From: Opisthocomus hoazin
Taxonomy: Eukaryota > Chordata > Aves > Opisthocomiformes > Opisthocomidae
Reading direction: 5' to 3'
Assembly (NCBI RefSeq): GCF_030867145.1
Contig: NC_134418.1
Span: forward strand, 59,371,682-59,435,681
DNA length: 64,000 bases
This document shows, piece by piece, positions 49,801 through 63,859 of this stretch. The number at the start of each line of letters is the position of its first letter. Within the stretch, counting starts at the first letter, position 1. The position numbers and the translations under genes are program-made. The notes beneath the pieces are model-generated. The model worked only from the letters and a program-made list of their open reading frames with translations. It was not told the origin of the DNA and searched no databases.

Positions 49801-50857
49801 GAAATATGTAGTAAACACAGCCTTGCCTGGTTTTTTTAAAAGCAGACATTGGGGTATAGTTAGAGAAACCAGCTTATTTCAGGACCTTTACAGGACAGTT
49901 TGGAATGCTGTTTCATTTACAACCTTACAGACATCACAACTCATTTAAGCCACGTATGTATTTGAGTTCCCCTAGACTGATTTATTTAAATATTTTTTTT
50001 AAAAAAAGCAGAAATCATGACTCCAGAGCTGCTTGGAAGATGAACTTTCACATAGTAACACCCTAACAGGTATCTCTGACCCAGCTAGAATAGGGGAAAC
50101 CTCTTTGGAAGCCAGGGCTAGGTGGGAAAGTTTTACTGAGTTTATCTGAATTAGTGCAGCTAAGGGACGCCTCGGAGAAATTCTGTACGACAGCTCAGAG
50201 AACACCTTCAGATGTATATAAAACTTACATTTTCTTATTTTACAACTTGCTTTTGTAGTCGGTAATCTGAGCTGGTACTCCATCACCTTGTTTCTCAGGC
50301 ACACAGAATACGGGTGTCTGTCAGGCCATGAAAGCAAGACAAGGCTGGCGACCACATGGTTGTGTGGCACTGGGGGTGTCTGTGGAGGACAGTGCTGGTG
50401 TTGCCACTGCTCTCCCATGGAAGGTGGGTAATGGGCTGGTGGGTCTACCCTGCACTGTTCATTACTTGACTGCGGTGCTACACATACTACCATGCATATT
50501 CGTCCAGTAAAGCTTTAGCTAGGGATGGAAGGAAGGAAATCAATGAATCACCAAGAATTGGAGTACAGCCCTTCCTGATTTCTTTTGAGAGGTTTTGTTA
50601 ACCCTCTCACTAATGAAAGAACTGAAAACACACATAAGGCCCTGGTAATTACTGTGGGGCTCTGCTTTAAGCAAATCATAGGTGAGGTGTTTTCACAACA
50701 GTAATAATGTTTGCTCTTATAGCTTCCTTGCTGCAATATTAAACTGCTCTTGAATTTCCACCAAATCAGTCACATAGCAAAGAACAAGCTCATCTTGCGT
50801 TTCAGCTAGTGCAGTTATCTTCCATTAAGTAATTCTTGTCAGTTTACTAATTTTATC

Positions 50858-50876
50858 TTACCAACGTGGTTGGTAA
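50858..50876. repeat. 8-bp inverted repeat nested in a longer one
   Basis: TTACCAAC-GTG-GTTGGTAA. AGTTTAC at 50841-50847 and GTAAACT at 50873-50879 form a second, overlapping pair of arms. Confidence 0.8.
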
Positions 50877-53800
50877 ACTAAAGCCAGGATGTGGCCATCC
50901 CTGAATTCATGATCTGAGTCTTGCATACATGGCAATGCTCCAAGGGGAAGCCCTTGAAAATTGCTCTGCAAAATTTCTTCACTTTGTACTTGGGCACAAG
51001 TGAGCACTAAAATCTGTGAAGCAACTGTGTATGTGTGAGCTCTTGAAAATACAGCTTCAACAGTGCACTGCTTTTATTCGCTTAATCTGTGTTGTCTCAC
51101 GTTGTCATCCTCATCCTGTTTTCTTCATCGGGCTGCTAGCTCTGCTGCAGTGGATTTCAGAGGGTCAGCAGGTCTAGGATATGAACCCAAAGCCATCCTA
51201 CAAAGTAGGACCTCCACTGTGAAAATACTTTCTCCTTTTCTATAAGGGATATTAAAGGGTTTAAGCTCAGATCAGTTGTTTTTTAATATTTGGTTTTGTA
51301 ATCTTTATAAAACCTGTCAGCAAAAAAGTTTGCCACCTTGTTCCGCTCACTGAATAGACTGGCTACAGTCTCAAGAAAGCTTCTTCCTCACATTATTCTT
51401 AGTGCCCCTTTGGATTAATTCCCTACCTCGCAAAGACCAGTCAACACTATTGTCCCACAGTCCATGCTGCAATCCTGCAGATGGTGACTTGCATTAATTC
51501 CTTTAGAAATAGAAGTCTTATACTAATTTCAAGTAAGGAATTCAAACATATTCTTACTCTTCACAAAATTGTTTAAATGTAGTCACTAAAAAAATCCAGA
51601 CAGAAAAATGCATAGTATGTTCACTCTGAGGACTCCAGAGACAAAATCTGCCCTGGTCTGTAAGAAATTAATTAAGACAAATCAGTGCAAGGTGTTCCGA
51701 GAATAACCTAAAAGGATATAAAAAGGCTGTCCTAGTTAAAATAAAAATCAGCTTCTAAAATGGGTTAGTAAAATGGTTACTGCTTTTGTGTATAGGCGAG
51801 GCTTGAGAAAATAGGAGCATAATTGCATTTTTATTTGAAAAGAAGACTTTCTAGGAATAGAGTTACACATTTGGTTTTGATTTGTGTTTCTGGTTTGGCT
51901 TTGGCTTCTGCTTAAGATTTAGCCTAGGTTTTGGTTTCAAGCATAGCCATACCCTGGAGTTACTCTCTCTGTGTTCCAGAGTGTCTTGACATGGAAAACA
52001 GAGCCTGTTTAAAAGTAGCCAATAAAAATAACTTATTTTTATTTTTATCTTCCAATTGCCTCTAGGGCATCCTGCTACCAGTTACACAGCAGAGACAAAC
52101 CAACTTCTTCAGCAGAAAAAGGCAGACAGTTTTGGCTGCTGGAGTGTATGAGATCCCTGGGGCCTTGGGGTCCCTGGTCTTGCAGAAGGTGGGAGTGGTG
52201 CCACTGCATGGGCCGAAAGCTATATGAGAGCCTGTGGAGCTGTACCGGAGGCTAGGCAGACGGACAGGCCACGAGTGGCTTTTGCATAGATAATGAGAGG
52301 GAAGGAAGGAAGCAACTGGGGGAAATGCAGCAAGACCTGAGACAACTTCACAAACAGCTGGAGGGAGGAAAGGAAGCAAGGCTGTGGTCCTGGGGTTTTT
52401 CTGGTGCTTGGGGCCCCGCCACGGGCCTTGTCATTCTTCCTTTCCTCCACCTACAGAATAACTACAGCGATGGCGATATTTGGGGTTGCATCCAAAATGG
52501 AACCAGAAAATTAGAGCTCTTCTGATTTTGTGTTTGACCTGGAAGTAAAACTCCAATAGTAACTGAAAATCCTGATGCTCCTATTTGTCCTTGGTTGAGA
52601 ATGCGCAGCCAAGAGTTCAGACTTGAAAGACTAAATTTGGTTCCTAAATCCCACATTTAGGTGCCTAAATAAGCTACTTTCCCAGAACCTGCTGGATGAT
52701 TACCAGTAGCAAAGATCAAGCTACTAATCTTGGTGGCTAAAAAGGGTTTAGGAGCCTAACATTAGACACCCACTTTTGAAGCATGCTGACACTGAGTTTT
52801 AGACCATTTCTGATTTTTTTTTTTTTGTTTTTGTGAAGTTTTTCCCAAGTGCAAGCCTGAGACTCCTAGGTTCTCTTGATGTCTGGTATTCATAGATAGT
52901 GTTTGCAAAACATTTGCCCTCACTCAGCCCACAGCTCATCGCCAAACATTACATGAGTTCAGACATATTGGCTCAAGGCTGCCAGCAACTATTTGTGCTT
53001 TTACTGACCAAGGAAATGCATTTGGTAAAAGGTGATAATTGCATTAAACTGAAGGAGGACTTCAGCAGTAAAATATCCCCAGTTATTCCACATCTGAAGT
53101 GATTTTCCATAGTAAGTTGAAAAGGAATAGCAGCCAGCTACAGAAGTGTGAGCTCTATCTTCATTTTTTTTTCTCCTGCCCAATTATTTCGCTGGTTTTC
53201 ATGATCTCCAAGAGAATAATTTGGCTAGTGAGACCTTAGTTGTGTAGGTTTACTAGGTAGTCATATGATCAGAACCCACTCCAGCTGAGTATATACTGCA
53301 TTATCTGCTGTATAAAAGAGGAAAAATGTTACTTGTTATCAGTGCAGGTACAAATGAAAGAAGTGACATTTGAGATGAAGGTGCAACAGAGGGGGAGGAA
53401 AACAAACAGAAGCAATGCTTGCTGCAGGGATATGGAAGGCATGTCAAAACTCTTGAGAACTGGGAAACCAAATGTTAAAGTCTAGCAATACTGAAAGCAA
53501 GACAAAAAGAAGTGTTCAGCCGAGTCTTTAGCTCCATGTTGTTATGGGAGGTGAACAAACCAGGGAGAACTGGTCAGGTTATTGTAAGTGCCTTCTCTGT
53601 TAATTACAGTAACAAGTCTATATGGAATGGGGTACTCTTTTGTTACTCCAATAGTTGGGCACTCGGGTATCTGCAGGTCACATTAGGAAGATCATGTGTG
53701 GTTACAAGTGACAGTTGATTGCTGTATAAGGAGCAGCTGAGTTGCAGAAGGGCAATATGAAGTGCTTTGACTGACATGTAGATCACATCTGTCTTACCTT

Positions 53801-55773
53801 TTAAGCAAACGTGACATGGGCTTCTTGTTCCATGACCTGCTACTTAGTATTGCCTATACTCACTCGCGCATTGAATGTCACCAATGGTTCAGCGATTTCA
53901 CAACTAACTCAATCCTAAATCTGATATGATGGAAAAGTCCTTTTGTTGGTGGTATTATTTCTAACTTGCAGGTTCCGTTCTGTCCCATAAATTGGGCTAA
54001 TGTCCAATGGAAATAAAGATAATCCCTATTCTACATAGGTCCCACTCTGAGTGAGGCCAACATACTAATACGTATGGGAATGCAGTATGAGGCTGGAGTA
54101 GGATGCAGGAGATTTACAGAAAATAGAAATACAGGACTTCTATTCACATGCCACAGTTCCTTTTCCAGGGCCTGAGTCTATGAATACTTGCATGTATAAC
54201 TTTGCATGTTAAGATGTCCAGCTGAATTTAATAGGAACAATCATTATGCACTCAAAGTACAGATTCGTTAACCTGTCACTAAAATAAGTGTAGAATAGGC
54301 GTGAGCAGAATTTTCCAAAGTGATCAACCCTAATGCTGCTCACTGAAATTGGTGAAAGGCTGGTTTGGGGTTTTTTTGATGTAATTCACTGGGAGCGCAG
54401 TTAGGCTGGTCTGCAAGCGTTTGAAGAATCTGCCCTGTAACTTTGGCTAGAGGCCTGGCCTGAGCGCAGATCTGGTCTGGCTAAACACCAGAAAACATTA
54501 TTTTCAAATTCCTCAGCGAATATTGCTATTTACTCTCCAAAACATGCACTGAAAGGATATATATTGCTAGCTCTGGAGATGATCAAATGTTTAAAAAATT
54601 CTTTCTGAAATAAATCTTTCAACAAAAAGTAGAAAAACTCACTAAATAGACAGTTTGATAAACAGCATTTCATCAGCTCTACTGTTTGAAAGATTTTGTG
54701 AAAAAAATCCATTTCAGAAGAGGGAATAAAATTAAAATATGGCCTGAAAGAAGCATATTTCCAATGCAATTGCAAATGTTGTCAGTAACCAGCAATCTAG
54801 CCTGGATGAAGACACCTCCCAGTCATTGTTATTCGTAAGGATTTTGTGACTCTTCCTGTTGTTTTGCAGTGGGTGGCTCAGTGACTCACCCCAGGGCCTC
54901 CCAGCCAAACAACAGGATCCCAGGGAAACGAAAGTCTTTCTAACACCGATTTCTACAGAGGGATTGAAGTGCAGGAGCCCTCCTTCTGCCTCCTGCAAAA
55001 GCAAGGAGTGATTGCTGTAAACTACTCCATCAAAGGGGACCACAGAGGAGCGGCTGGCTTTGGGTTGTCAGTGAGGTATTGCTCCTCTCACAGCTCACTC
55101 ATTGGTATTCTGCTGGAGCAGTACTAAAGTCTAGACATTACTTCCTGAAACACCTGTACTTCCCAATGCTTTTTTTCAGATACTTCCAGGTACTTACCAA
55201 GTACTGAGTGATCCAGTCTTAGCTGTACAGCAGATCCAAGCATCAGGTTATATAGCGATTTCCAGCAGCTATAAGCTATGTTGAACCAGTCTCTTGTAAA
55301 GCTCTCTTGTGCAATGAAGAAGACAGAAGAGTGTTATGCCAATTAAATTAAATAAAAATCTTTGGTCTCCTCAATCAGTATTTAAACAATTGCCAACACT
55401 TTATATTTCTCCTAATGCAGATGAAGTTTTTCTGCAGTACAGCAATACCCCTGGAAAGGAGTTTTGTGCTATCATTACATCTACTTCAGTAAATGTGGTG
55501 ATACTACATGTCACTTCACAGGTTTTGGCTATTTCTATCCATCTTTTGTTAACACATGTATTTGATAGTCTGTGTATGAGGAACAGCCACCTCAGGTAGC
55601 TCATGACTAGAGAGCTAGCTCTTGACTAGCTTTTGACAGGCAAAAACGATTTTGCATTTCATCTTGTTACCCTGATGGACCAGCCCCCAGGCTCCCCAGC
55701 TGTCGTCTGCACGCACAGGCTGAAAATGGGCCTCCATATCTGTGGGTCATGACAAGAGTTAGATAACCAGTGG

Positions 55774-55789
55774 ATTAATAAATTAATAA
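55774..55789 (+). repeat. ATTAATAA tandem pair
   Basis: Two perfect 8-bp units, ATTAATAA-ATTAATAA. Confidence 0.85.
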
Positions 55790-58700
55790 ATGATACATTT
55801 TCCAGGCTGAAATTCTACCTTATAGACTCTCAGGATAGCAAGAGCCCTACAAAAATGAGAGTCAGATCTCTGCCACAAACCATGGTGTATTACCTGTGAT
55901 GGATATTTAACCTGTTTTTACATGCTTCCGGTGATGGTGATACTCCCTGTCTTCAGCCAAACTACACAAATAGTAGAAAGTCAAATGAAAACAATACACC
56001 GTAGTTTTATTGAGTGCTTACTTCCTTCATGAATGTGGTTAGGGCACTCAGCCTGAAACTGTAGTTGTGTGGACTGCATTGTCCCAGCCTTGTCATTGTT
56101 CCTCCCTTCTTTTCCCATCCCTCAAGAAACAAAAATAACTAGTCTGTAGAAGCAATTGAGGTCCACCTGCTATTCCCAGCATTGAACAAAAATGAAAGCA
56201 AAGTATTAACTTCAGGGTCTGAAGTGCTGAACTTGGGAGTGTAACTCCAGCTGATTTACTGGAGCTCACCTGGGTTTTTGCTTTTCAGCTGAGCCATGGG
56301 GATTAAGTCTCCTAACCTGGTCCAACTGCAAAGGAAAATATGTTGTCTTAACTTGTCGGAGCATAATATGTAGGTTGTAAGCAGTCCTGTTCTTCATGGA
56401 GAGATGTAGGAGAGAAGCATTTTTTAAAAACTATTCTTTGCCTAGCCATCTTCTCATGGTACCCCAAACGTATTTGCATTGGTCTTGACTCCAAATCAGT
56501 ATTTTTTAATGTTAAATTGAGATACGATGTTGTTGCTGCAAACACCCATGGCACTAATGTCCCTAAGCATAGTTTCATAACTCCAAATATATGACAGCAT
56601 ATACCATAAAGTTAATTTTAAAAGGTGATTGGCATAATCTGTTGTAGTTTATTAACAGCTTTTTGTTAGTCCAAGCATTTTCCATCGCTACTGAACAGTC
56701 CTAAGCACAGTACATGGCAGCACAGAATGCTGGTAGTCCGTTTTTATCTGTTCCTTGGGGTTTTTTTTCTTAAAAACGTTTTAGTCTTATCCCAGCTGTC
56801 TGGAACAAAAGTTTAGATGACTTTAAGCAGAGATGAATGTGAACTGGTGCATTCCTGATGACAAACTGTCCAGCAATATAAAAAATTGACAAAAGAATGT
56901 ATGTGTGAAAATTTTTGAGCATTTTCCAGCACAAAATATCTGTGGATGATCTGAAATACCTGCCTTTAGCAGGTGCTCAAGATGCTTTTATTTTCAGTTG
57001 GCTAGTTACTGCCTAACTATTACATGCTGTGGAAAGCATTCAGTCCCTTCTGCATTGCTGAATAAATTGGAGAGCAGAAATGTAGAGAACAGGAAAATGT
57101 TTATGATATCTGTGAAGGGGCAGATATGCAGTCTGCTAGGAAGCTGAAATTCTGGGGGGTATATTTTGGCACAGAGATTTTACCCACTTTTCTTGGAAAC
57201 GTTGTTTCCTTATCAGACCGGACATGCATTGTATTTTGCATGTGTCAAAAAGTGCTTGCTAGCAGGACTCATTCTGATAGCAACAACAGGAAGTCTGAAA
57301 TACACCAAAGGAATGAGAGCTTGGGAAGCCAGACACTGAGGAGCAGCAGTAATAGCTATTCTGGAGAAGGAGGCTGGGCCACAAAGAGTTCAAGCCTATC
57401 AGTGCTGGAAGTTGGATTGAAGGAGATGGTAGATAGCTGGGGGGGAAAAAAAAAAAAAATGCATGAGCAAAAATGCCAAGCAGAGAGGAGCTGTCTTAAG
57501 TTCAAGGGTGGATCTGTGCAACAAAACATCTCCTAGACATTGTCTTGAAGCATAACTTAGATTAATAATCTGTGAATTCTGGCTTCTTGTTATGAGTTCC
57601 AGAAAAAGCTGTTCATTATGAATAGTCTCTTTACCTCACTTTTCCTTGATGGTGTAAGAGACGCAGAAAATGAGTATGCTGGCCCAGCAGTTCCTGCATA
57701 CTCTCTATCTGCCCAACATTAATTTCTGCGCAGCTGCCAAATCTGTAACTCTCCCTTTTTCCATCCTCATGTCCTGCAGCTCAGAAGCTCCCAGGGTCCT
57801 CTAAGAAGTAGCCCAAGCCCCCAAATCTCAGAATGGTAACAAACAGAAACAAAACTGGGCAATGAGGAATCTGGACACATTTTTTTCAGTGACTCCTTTT
57901 ATGAGTGGACGAAAATGTAGGTTTATAATAGATGCTGTGATACGAGGATAGCCATAGTGTTAGCTGCTGAGAGAGCTATACTACTTGTATTTAAGTACAA
58001 TAGGCTCTTTATAAGCAGATATTTTATAATGTTCTAAGATGTTTTTTTCCCGCACTAGTGGTCTGAAAACAAAGCTGACACTGTTAAAAACTATAGCTTA
58101 GACAGACCGACTCACAGAGTATCCCCTCATGGGATTGAGGAGAAACCTGATACATTTTTCCACTGCTTGTGCAGAGGAAACCAAATGTAAAATAGAAGCC
58201 ACAGAAACTCAGCTCGGCAGAAGCTTAATGTCCAACAACATCTTGCCCAGAAAAACTGACAAGTACAGTTAGAACAGACAGTACATCTTACTTTTTTGTA
58301 CTGAGGTCCACTGCAGCCTCATACTGCTGCCTATTTTTTAACCAGGACCAAGAAGAATTAGCTCATTGCTGTTTACCACAACAAAGATGAAATACATGTC
58401 TGGATAGATAGTGGCTGGATTTATTCAGCCTTTTCGAAAATAAAGGCATGGTTCAAACACATACTTCTATTTTGTTTCCTCTGAGACAGCCAACCATATA
58501 ATCATTCCATACGTTTCAAATAACTTCAGAAACTGAGACTTACTCAGTGTTTCCCACTGCATTAGCTCAGGACAAGATGCAAAGCCTATAAACACATTCT
58601 GTTTGAGTTTACATGACATGAAGTTCCTTGCTCTAAGTTTGCAAACCCATGTTTTTTTATATCCCTAGAATGACTGTTTATGGTCTCTCTCTTCCAGCTC

Positions 58701-61254
58701 TCCTGACTCCCTGTACATAAGCATGAAATATGACTTCGGGCAGTAGTACCTTTCCCTCCATAGCTTTCTTCTATCTGCCACCATAGTTATGCTTAAGCTT
58801 CTGTCTGACCAGCAAGACTGCAGTATTTATACATCAGTAACTCACCAATAGAGAAAGAACGGACCTAGAATGGTGTCCTTAGAAGGACATTGGCTGTTAA
58901 TTAGCACATTCCAACTCCAAGCAAGGAGCTCACAGTCAAGGATAGCCACAGGGTGACTAGTCGTTAAAAACAGCAAAGTACAGCTTTTCAAGTACGTAAT
59001 CCAGATCAGAGGAACTCCTGAAGCCAATGAACCAGGTCATCAGGTATAGGGTAAATCGGTGTCTTTCTATTAAAATATATTGTCTAGTGGATTAGGAAAT
59101 AAGGACTGAGCACAAAAATGAGACTGTCTTAATTGATATCCAAGACTCATGATACAGTGAAATAAACTATGTCTCAGGATGGAAATAAGTTTTGGGAACA
59201 GGAACATGAAACACGTAAACACAGAGCCCTCTTTCTATCTTGTGTTTTGCTAGCAGTAGTAATGGGAGTGTACAGTAAGAGAGAGATGGACAGAGGTAGC
59301 TCAGGAGCATAAATTTGCTGCATCTTTTTAGACAGTGACATGTATCTACTGAATGCCTCAAATGTACAACATCCTTTGAAATCTGGCACTCTAGAAGAGT
59401 GGCAACTACAGTTCTACAAGTATGGTCCTGACTTGTATTAATTGCAAGTGAATAAACATTGAGCCAGTGCCTTCAAACATATTTTCACTCCCTGTAGTAT
59501 ATCAATAGAGTTCCAGGTATGAACGAGTAGGAAAAATATGCTCTGCAGTAATGGATATGCTTACAGAGTCTGTTGGTATTGCAAATAAACAATACTCCAG
59601 CCTTATAGTTAGAGTTGTACTAATTCTATTAGATCTGGCCTTGAAAATATCTTTCATAAAAGAGCACTGAATACAGACTAAATGCATTTTGGAATTTAGT
59701 GTGTACATAAAGGTATCTAGGCACTTAGAGATTTAGTGGAATTTTTCACATTAGTGGCTGGCTCTGAATCAAATCAATGACATTTAAGCATTTTTGTGCT
59801 ACAAAGAAAAGTTGGCTATCCTGTTTTTTTAAGCACTTAAATACATTTGCAAGCCTGATTTTCTATATTTTTGATATTGTTGTGTGCAGAGGAATTTGGG
59901 CACTGACATTTCTATTCCCTCAGATGTTCCAATGCTTCCATAAAAAATTCAGAACAAAAATCTACATTTTCAAATGTCCCCCAGCATGAATTTTCAGAGT
60001 ATCTTCTATAAACAACCATCAAAATATCTGGTTTTCGTACTGCTATATTCAAGTTCTTTGGAGTTCTACTTTATATTAAAATTTCATTATATGTAATAGA
60101 CTAAACCAAGTGCTTTTAACAACAATTTTAAAAAGAACAGAAAGCATAACTGAACAATTTATTTCTATACTGTTACAACTGCATTTTGCAATGTAAGTTT
60201 ACCCTGTTTATGGGAGTATAACCAAATGTACAAGTAAGTCATAGGTAATTTCTCATAAAATATCACTTTAGATATGTTTGTTGAAATACAGATGTAGCAA
60301 AACAACAGTAGTTTGAAATTATCTTGCTCTCTTTCTGTCATTCTTCTGTCAGAGTTAAAATAACCATCAGTGGAAGGGATAGCAAACATCAATGGAAAAG
60401 GCCAGCAAATTTAGTCAGGGTGTTTGTTTCTTCACTTTAGTAAATCATCAAAGACTGTGTATCTTTCTAACTTTTGCTTTTGTAAAGACTTTGACAAATT
60501 TACTCTTTGCATCCACACTGGAAATTGCCAGTAGCCCACAGCAAGGCAGCATGGCTGTCCATATTATTTCCTGTTTTATGCAGTGGTGCTTCAAGAATAT
60601 TGAACGATATGTAAAATTTTTACATTCTTTAAATCTGAAGGGGCTTATTTGAACCTCATAGGAGAACTGTGCATAAAAAGCAATGTTTTGCTCCAAGCAA
60701 TGTGAACTAAGAAAGAATATATAAATACAGCCTGAGACCAATAAATCTGTAACTGTAAATCCACTGTGGCAGTAAATGGTTTCCCTTTAATAATGAAATA
60801 CCACACTGGCAAAAATAAATATATAACTCAAGCTACCCCAACCATTATTGGACTACAGAATAAAGCTACTTTAAAACAGAGAGTCCTTTCATTCTCTAGA
60901 GTGCTCTTTGGTCATATTTCAAGTTTTCTTCTGCAACTAGGAGGGCCAAAATCTTACTTGAAAAAAATGTGGAAACTGAGACTGTCACACAGTCACTTGT
61001 TCTGGGGCTCGAAGTGAAACTCCAGATATTCTGGCACTGGCAGTAATACCACAGTTGGCAGCAGTACCGATGACCAAATTTCTCTTTATAACACAAAGCA
61101 CACGTTGGCACTGAAGCTAAGTTTCTTGGTTTGAGGGAAGAAAGAAAAATATTTATTCAATAAAGGAATACTTATTTGCCGGTAGGGAGGAAAAGAGAAA
61201 ATTTCTGTTCAGTGAACACATAGAGGAATAATCTTTTGCTGCAAAGATCACTGG

Positions 61255-61270
61255 AAGGTTTTAAAACCTT
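61255..61270. repeat. Perfect 16-bp palindrome
   Basis: AAGGTTTTAAAACCTT has perfect dyad symmetry with no spacer. Confidence 0.9.
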
Positions 61271-63112
61271 AAATTATTTCTTTTTAAAGGAAAATAAGTA
61301 TTTCCATTCTCAAGAGTTGTGAGAATCTCTGTTCTGCAGTTCAGATGCTCCAAGTCAGAAGCTACAACTCAACTTTGTCCAGAGCTTTTGTTTCAGTGAG
61401 TTATTTGAGCTGCTCCCCTTCTGTTCCTTTTGTTCCTTACTGTGCATGCTGCTGCCATCCATAGCAAGTTTGATCTGCAAAAGTTAGCTGCCTTTGATGT
61501 TGACATTAGTGAGAACTGTGGGCACAGTTCTCTTGATGCTTCAGGGAGGCAGTAAGTTGCCTTAGGACTCTCTGAGGTGCAACTCGAGTTGCATGATCTG
61601 ATGTAAGGCAAAGACACTTGGCCCTTTCTCCTTCTTTCCCTCCCAACCCCTTGCGTGAGGTTGGGGAGCCTTTTCCACACTTCTACCTGTGATATGGGTA
61701 GCTACTGCAGGGCTGCAACACTTTGTGCCCTTTCTGCCTTCAGTGAGTTGCAGGTGACCACCACAGTCATCATCTTCAGCAACAGCACATCAAGGACTCC
61801 TTGGGATGGTGCTACTCAGGTGAACAGCACTGGACTGAATCAATACCCACAGGCATTCAGAATGTTTCTCTGGGTCTCAAAACCCAGGGAAGGGATCCTG
61901 TCCTCAAGTGCCTTAGATTTTGCAGAGGTTTCATTTCAGTCAATAAAATAATATTAATTTCTGTATCCTTCTTCAGAATTAACATTTCAGGTGGTGGTTT
62001 GGTAGTGTGGTAAATAAAAGGTTAGAATTCCTCTTACCACATCAGAAACAGCACTAGCCTGGGATGAATTCACTTCTCATGTTCAGGTTCATCTTTTTGC
62101 TTGAAGATTTTCTGCTGCAGCAGTTACTGCTTTTCAAACCCATTCTAACTTTAGGTCCTACGTCAGCACGAAACTAGCACAAAAACAGAGCACTGCTGCT
62201 AACTCCCTGCCATATGCTCTGATCAACTTGACAAAAGTGGCATTGTGTGGCCCACCTCTACTCTGAGTCAAGTTTGCATAACTGTGTGGTCCTTTCCAGT
62301 GATGGTGAAAACACAGTCTTGCTAAGGAGAGCTCACATGTTTGCATTTCTCATGGATGCAAATACCTAAGTTTGTCCACATGAGAGCCAGAAATTCATTG
62401 TCTACCATCAAATTTCTATTGAGCCCTAGCTTCTGCCACCTGCAATAGGCAGAGGACGCGTCATAGCCTGAAGATGTAGAAATGTAATTTCTTTAACTAA
62501 ACAAAAGTTATTCCACACATGATCCTGAGCTGCTACCATTTTCCTCATGCCATAAATAAAACAATACTGATGTTAGAAGAACTGTGGCTTAGCTCCTGGG
62601 AGTTCCAGCATGCAAAGCCATTCCAAAATTTCCCCTTATAGCAAGAAACAGTCATGAGGATAAATAGGAGTGACTATTTAATGAGTCAGGCTGTTTGTGA
62701 GGTCAATTTTTCCACCAAATTTTCCTGAAAGTTGACAGAGAGGGAAATAAGCAAACATACTGCACTGCATTGTTCTTGGTTAAAGTATTATGGTTAATTG
62801 CCATCAGCTGCCTTAAATCATTAAGGCACAGAGCACAAGATCATGTTTTGGTAGCCTTTAGAGCTTTTCTCACGTTTCTTCCACGTAAGTTAGAGAAATG
62901 GCTGTGAGAAGGAGGGATACCAAGGTTTCCCAGATCAGTGGGTCCTGAGGAGAAGAGAATAATTCTGCACTGGCTCGTTAGACAGCCCAAGTAAAAGGCT
63001 CACTCCAGGGACTGTATTCCCATTCCACGGCACAGCAAGTACCTACACAAAAGATTAGAAAAACCTTTCCATTACTAATGGATCAGACACAGTCAAGGCT
63101 AATTGCAACTTT

Positions 63113-63169
63113 TCAAATAAAAAAAAAAAAAACAAAACTGGTTTTCTTTAAACAAAAACAAAAAAAAAA
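63113..63169 (+). repeat. A-rich tract
   Basis: Two A-runs (63118-63132 and 63161-63169) in A/C-rich sequence. No upstream ORF or polyadenylation signal shows that this is a retro-inserted tail. Confidence 0.7.
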
Positions 63170-63699
63170 TAGACTGCAACCCTAACTCTGCAGAGCCCCA
63201 AGCCTCTCCTTGCTGAGGTGCCTTGCTGGAGTCACTTTCTCACCCTGTGCTGGTGGCCCCTCGCATCCTCTCAGTTGCGGGATGGCAGCTCTCAGGGAGG
63301 CACTCTCCCTGCCGTTGAAGTAAAGCAGCTGTGATTTTCACCAAGGCAACTTTACACAACACGAAGAAGAGCCAGGTGAGGGCTCCTGTTGCTTCTTTTG
63401 CTCTTCTGTTCCTGGCTGTGTTATCCCCCACTACCTGGGCTTCCTTGCTGCTTGTAAATGTCCCCTTTAAAAGTATCTCCAGCTATAGGATGAAAGTTGG
63501 TGATGTATAGCATAATCTAAAGAAAGATTTGCCTCTGTTCGAAAACCTTCCTGACCTCGTGGCTGAAGAAGAACAAAATAATGCATTAACAAAAACACAG
63601 CTCACTGCCAAAGAAAAGGAGTTCCTGTAAGGACTGAAACAATAAATCTCCTCCGTACTGAACTCCCAGAGGGAGTATGTTGTGTTTCCTCCTGTTCTT
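63170..63699. other. Unique sequence upstream of the promoter region
   Basis: I see no gene, repeat or clear regulatory motif. Confidence 0.5.
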
Positions 63700-63859
63700 T
63701 ATCAAAGTCCCCAAAATAAGCAGGAATGGGCAGTGACTAGGCACAGTCTTTACACACCTTTTTCCATGGAGTAATTAAGGCCTGCCTCAGAGTGAGAGAG
63801 CACTCCCTGCCCAGCTGTGCTAGAGAGAGCTGACAGCACCATCACCACCAGCACCAAGC
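63700..63859 (+). promoter_or_regulatory. Putative proximal promoter and 5' UTR of the signal-peptide gene
   Basis: This is the sequence immediately upstream of the ATG at 63860. There is no canonical TATAAA box. The nearest AT-rich candidates are AAAATAAG near 63713-63720 and GTAATTAAG near 63772-63780. The last 30 bases are rich in CAC/ACC triplets. The transcription start cannot be placed from sequence alone; the extent given is an inference. Confidence 0.3.

Larger units (their letters stand above)
47101..63112. other. Long unique AT-rich non-coding stretch
   Basis: Sixteen kilobases contain no supportable gene, RNA gene or recognised transposon. Frames are mostly 60-105 codons, with a few up to 164 (minus strand 49999-50493) and 136 (57126-57536), and none has a domain. 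Small palindromes and repeats are listed separately. Confidence 0.5.

Noticed and set aside
63113..63169. A-rich tract as the tail of a processed pseudogene
   Set aside because: No recognisable coding remnant, polyadenylation signal or target duplication upstream of it.
1..63800. Endogenous retrovirus or LTR element
   Set aside because: No paired LTRs, primer-binding site or gag/pol-like reading frames were recognisable.
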